Origin: UBA9620 sp965220695
GTDB taxonomy: Bacteria > Acidobacteriota > Vicinamibacteria > Vicinamibacterales > UBA8438
Reading direction: 5' to 3'
DNA length: 64,000 nucleotides
Assembly (NCBI GenBank): GCA_965220695.1
Contig: OZ244838.1
Span: 2,976,001 to 3,040,000, forward strand
Shown: in pieces, positions 61,361 to 64,000 of the stretch
Position numbering within the stretch: position 1 is the first letter of the stretch
How the letters are laid out: each line of letters begins with the position of its first letter
The notes under the pieces: generated by a model
The model's database searches: none
What the model saw: only the letters and a program-made list of their open reading frames with translations
What the model was told of the DNA's origin: nothing
Position numbers and translations under genes: made by a program

Positions 61361-61639
61361 CTAGCAGCCCGTGGTGACATCCGGCGCGTCGCATCGGGCG
61401 ACCGAGCCGCCCCGATGCCCCGATGTTTGCGTAGGGGCGCCCCTGGTGGGCGCCCGTCCCGCGGTGGCGCCCACCGCGGGACCCCCGGCGGTGCCGCTCC
61501 ATGGCCCGGGGCGCGAACAGGGCAACCACAAGGGTTGCCCCTACACGCCAGGGCACGGGCGCGATCCACGACGTCCTTCCCGTCGAAGTGCGGGGTTGCC
61601 CCTACACGCCAGGGCGCGGGGTTTCACCAGGACAGCTAG
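61361..61639. mobile_element. Long relative of the MITE-like element with internal repeats
   Basis: The ends CTAGCAGCCCGTGGTGA and (complement) CTAGCTGTCCTGGTGAAA form an imperfect inverted repeat similar to the 165-bp family. The 279-bp interior differs: it contains a perfect 12-bp hairpin (GTCCCGCGGTGG / CCACCGCGGGAC, 61456-61482) and two copies of GGTTGCCCCTACACGCCAGG (the second at 61594-61613). The right end lies over the stop codon of the gene at 61636. Confidence 0.55.
61518..61546. repeat. REP-like short repeat, copy 2
   Basis: Identical over 29 bp to 46743-46771; a partial third copy follows about 60 bp downstream inside the same element. See the first copy for its structure. Confidence 0.65.
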
Positions 61640-64000
61640 AACGGTACGCCGAGACGGACGTAGGCGATCGCGCCGGTGCTCTCGACCAGCGGCAACGCGG
61701 CCCCGACGCGGACACGCAACGGGAAGGCGTAGAGGGCGAGCAGGTCGGTGGTGACCTCGACTCCGGCCGAGGTCAGGACCCGGGCACCGACCCGGTGGAC
61801 GCCGGAGGGCGCCGCGCTGGAACCCCACGCGTCGCCGGCGTCGATGAACAGGGACCCGAAGATGCGGTCGACGTGCAGCGGCCACGCCCCGGCCCCGCGG
61901 TTGACGAGCGCGAGCGGGGTGCGGTACTCGACCGACGCCGTCCATGCCTGCCGTCCGGACCGCGTCGACGTCTCGTAGCCGCGCACGGGGAAGAACACCG
62001 CGGGGCCGCCGAAGCGAGGAAACCCGCCGGCGGCGATGGTCCTGCCGGCGGCGCCCCCGACGTTGAAGTGACTTGCGCCGGCCCCCGGCCCGCGCGCCAC
62101 GCCAATGGCCGCGCGTAGCGCCAGCACGGGCGCCGCGAAGCGCCGACCCGGAAGCGGCAGATACGCCGCGGCGCGGCCGATGACATCAGTGCTGGACCGG
62201 TCGTCCGGAGACCGGCCGGCGGCAGCGCTTGCGGGGTGCAGGTCATCGCGCAATCGCGCGCGCACGAACAACGACGCCCCGCGTGCGTTTCCCATCTGGA
62301 AGTCGTGCGTTCTGGCGGTAGACACGCTCAGGGCGAGCGCCAGTTCGGTCAGCGTGGTGCCCGGCCGTGCAAGCTGATACCGCCGGGGCGTCTGGAGCGC
62401 ATCGTCCAGGAGTTCCCGATCATGGCGCACGACACCGCCGGAGACAGTGAGCGCGAGGGTGCTGCGCATCGTGGGCCGGCGCATCGTGACGGTGGTCGCC
62501 AGCCGCCGCTCGCGCTCGAGGACGAACAGGGCTTCGGGCGCGGCATCTGCGCCGTCGGGCGGGCGGCCCAGCGTGACGCCGCCCGCATCCCAGAATTGTG
62601 AGAGGTTCAGACCGAGCGTCGGGTTGCCGAGCCGCCGATACTCGTACGACAGGTGGCCTTCGGCCCGTCCGCCGGAGGTGAACACCTGTGCCCCGGCCTC
62701 GTAGGCGTGCCGCCCGACCAGGTCCGCCGCCGATGTCCTGGCGCCGATAGCGTAGCCGAGAAGTTCTTTCCGGGGGATGACGCCATCCGCGGTGCGCACC
62801 GGCGCGGTCGCCACCGGCTCGCGGATCACCGGCGACCACCACGTCGGCGCCAGCGTCGACCACGGCGAGTAGCCGCGCACCGGTCCCTCCGCTGCCGCTG
62901 GCGCCGCCGCGGCGGCGGCCGCGAGCGAGAAGCGCGGGTCGGGGTCCGGGGCGGGCGCGGCACTGTCGGGGAGAAAGCGGATACGTTCCACCTCCCAGCC
63001 GTCGGCGTGGTAGCCGGAGAAATAGAGCCACCGATTGGTGGGATCGACGCTCGGAAACGCCGCGCCGGTGCGCACGTTCGTCAGCAGGATCGGCGGGCCG
63101 GTGATTCCTGTACGGGGATCGACTTCGGCCCCGAGCACGTTCAGGATGCCGGTTCTGTCGGACGCCCAGACCAGATAGCGGCCACCGGCGTCCCAATCGG
63201 GTGCGAGGTCGAGCGCCCGGTCGTGGGTCACCTCGTGCACGAGCCGGCCCGCGGCGTCCAGGATGACGATGTCGTGGCGGCCCGCCGTCCACCGCGTCGC
63301 CGCGATCCACCGCCCGTCGGGCGACACGGCGGGATCGGCCCAATACGTGCCCGGCACAGCCGCCGCGAGCGGCTCGGTCGACCCGTCCCCCAGGTCGACC
63401 TGCACGAGCGCGTTCGTCCCGCCGCCTTCCGCCACGGCGACCGCCCAGGCGCCGGCGGGACCGACCGACGGCGCGGACAGCCTGGCGCCCGTGGTCACCC
63501 GGCGCACCGGTCCGTCCGGCGCCGCGATGTAGAGATCGCTGAAGATGCGGTAGCGATCGGTGAAGTCGCGCTGGGCGAAGACCACCTCGCCTGACGCGCC
63601 GAAATCGAACGTGGTCACATGGTTGATGCGCGTCACGGTCGCGGTATCGCCGCCGTCAGGCCGGGCGGTGACGAGCCGCGGGTCGGAGCGCCCGTCCGAA
63701 CGGACGTAGAGTAGCGCGCGGCCGTCCGGCGACACCTGTGGGTGGAGGCCCACGCGGGAACCGGGCGTCAGCGTCTCCGGCGCGGTGGTCGGACCGTGAG
63801 GCGTGGCACCGCCCGCCTGCGTCTGCGCCGCAGCCCGCGCCGCGTCGGCCCAGGCGGTCCACTCGGTCGACAGCGGCACGCCGAACGCCTGCTCACCGGC
63901 GGCATCGAGGCGATAGGGCGCCCACTGCCCGGCGACCGCCTCGACGAGCGCCGCCACGCGGTCCGGACCATGCCGCTCGACAAGGTAGTCGAGGAAGAGC
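61636..64000 (-). CDS. TolB-propeller / outer-membrane barrel fusion protein (5' end outside window)
   Basis: The frame is open to the right edge, so the start lies beyond 64000. The visible ~787 residues begin with LDYLVERHGPDRVAALVEAV, which resembles the end of a peptidase-MA-like domain. Then come WD40-like PD40 blades (LHPQVSPDGRALLYVRSDGR, PAVSPDGRWIAATRWTAGRH, VWASDRTGILNVLGAEVDPR). The last ~330 residues look like an Omp85/BamA-type barrel, with FPRFGGPAVFFPVRGYETST, IFGSLFIDAGDAWGSS and a terminal aromatic (YVRLGVPF). It would be exported and inserted in the outer membrane. The function is unknown; the domain order is known in Acidobacteriota. Confidence 0.8.
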   Translation of the reverse strand, partial: LFLDYLVERHGPDRVAALVEAVAGQWAPYRLDAAGEQAFGVPLSTEWTAWADAARAAAQTQAGGATPHGPTTAPETLTPGSRVGLHPQVSPDGRALLYVRSDGRSDPRLVTARPDGGDTATVTRINHVTTFDFGASGEVVFAQRDFTDRYRIFSDLYIAAPDGPVRRVTTGARLSAPSVGPAGAWAVAVAEGGGTNALVQVDLGDGSTEPLAAAVPGTYWADPAVSPDGRWIAATRWTAGRHDIVILDAAGRLVHEVTHDRALDLAPDWDAGGRYLVWASDRTGILNVLGAEVDPRTGITGPPILLTNVRTGAAFPSVDPTNRWLYFSGYHADGWEVERIRFLPDSAAPAPDPDPRFSLAAAAAAAPAAAEGPVRGYSPWSTLAPTWWSPVIREPVATAPVRTADGVIPRKELLGYAIGARTSAADLVGRHAYEAGAQVFTSGGRAEGHLSYEYRRLGNPTLGLNLSQFWDAGGVTLGRPPDGADAAPEALFVLERERRLATTVTMRRPTMRSTLALTVSGGVVRHDRELLDDALQTPRRYQLARPGTTLTELALALSVSTARTHDFQMGNARGASLFVRARLRDDLHPASAAAGRSPDDRSSTDVIGRAAAYLPLPGRRFAAPVLALRAAIGVARGPGAGASHFNVGGAAGRTIAAGGFPRFGGPAVFFPVRGYETSTRSGRQAWTASVEYRTPLALVNRGAGAWPLHVDRIFGSLFIDAGDAWGSSAAPSGVHRVGARVLTSAGVEVTTDLLALYAFPLRVRVGAALPLVESTGAIAYVRLGVPF

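Overview
The window is high-GC DNA with very few AT-rich intergenic stretches. The gene content points to an Acidobacteriota bacterium of the Vicinamibacteria type, possibly host-associated or marine. This is inferred from a DUF1592/DUF1552 gene pair, several secreted PQQ-type beta-propellers, TonB receptors with carboxypeptidase-regulatory N-termini, and an amidase-GerM-rph-rdgB operon. No tRNA, rRNA or CRISPR array was seen.

Layout. 1-7324: the 3' part of a DUF4143-type AAA ATPase, then a translationally coupled drmA-drmB-drmC set, the core of the DISARM anti-phage system, with no methyltransferase in view. 7335-9749: a membrane-anchored spermidine-synthase-like protein. 10072-13639: a compact amidase / GerM / rph / rdgB operon. 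13666-23044: a phosphate-starvation cluster on the minus strand (pstS-pstC-pstA-pstB-phoU-phoB-phoR) with a ferritin-like gene downstream; an oppositely oriented phosphate-selective porin lies upstream of pstS. 20820-23602 also holds three genes that keep both ends but have lost the middle: a response regulator, a TonB receptor and pyruvate kinase. 23650-41435: secreted and membrane proteins, including PQQ propellers, a Na/Pi symporter, DUF1592/DUF1552, ankyrin, cytochrome c, a copper-monooxygenase-like protein and a DUF2911-like protein.

41491-46839 is an accessory island. It contains a fragment of an integrase arm domain, an AAA ATPase + DUF4276 (TOPRIM-like) pair that may be a defence module, a truncated VapBC module, a frameshifted remnant of a DUF499 ATPase, and a second, internally deleted TOPRIM-like gene. 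46840-58362: a further PQQ propeller, a ketopantoate-reductase-like protein, formyl-CoA:oxalate CoA-transferase, a GH43-like propeller and two divergent, closely related TonB receptors. 58500-64000: a recombinase fragment, queE, mutM, a SIR2 deacylase and the 3' part of a TolB-propeller/outer-membrane-barrel protein.

Cross-cutting signals. (1) A family of about 165-bp inverted-repeat elements (MITE-like), with full copies at 21696-21861 and 58657-58818, a longer relative at 61361-61639, and half copies at 25050 and 41491. The two full copies fold into long hairpins, and the central stem shows a compensatory base-pair change. (2) A series of four TTAAC-like heptamers spaced at exactly 11 bp (9790-9829), resembling a PhoB box. 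(3) Recurrent gene decay by internal deletion.
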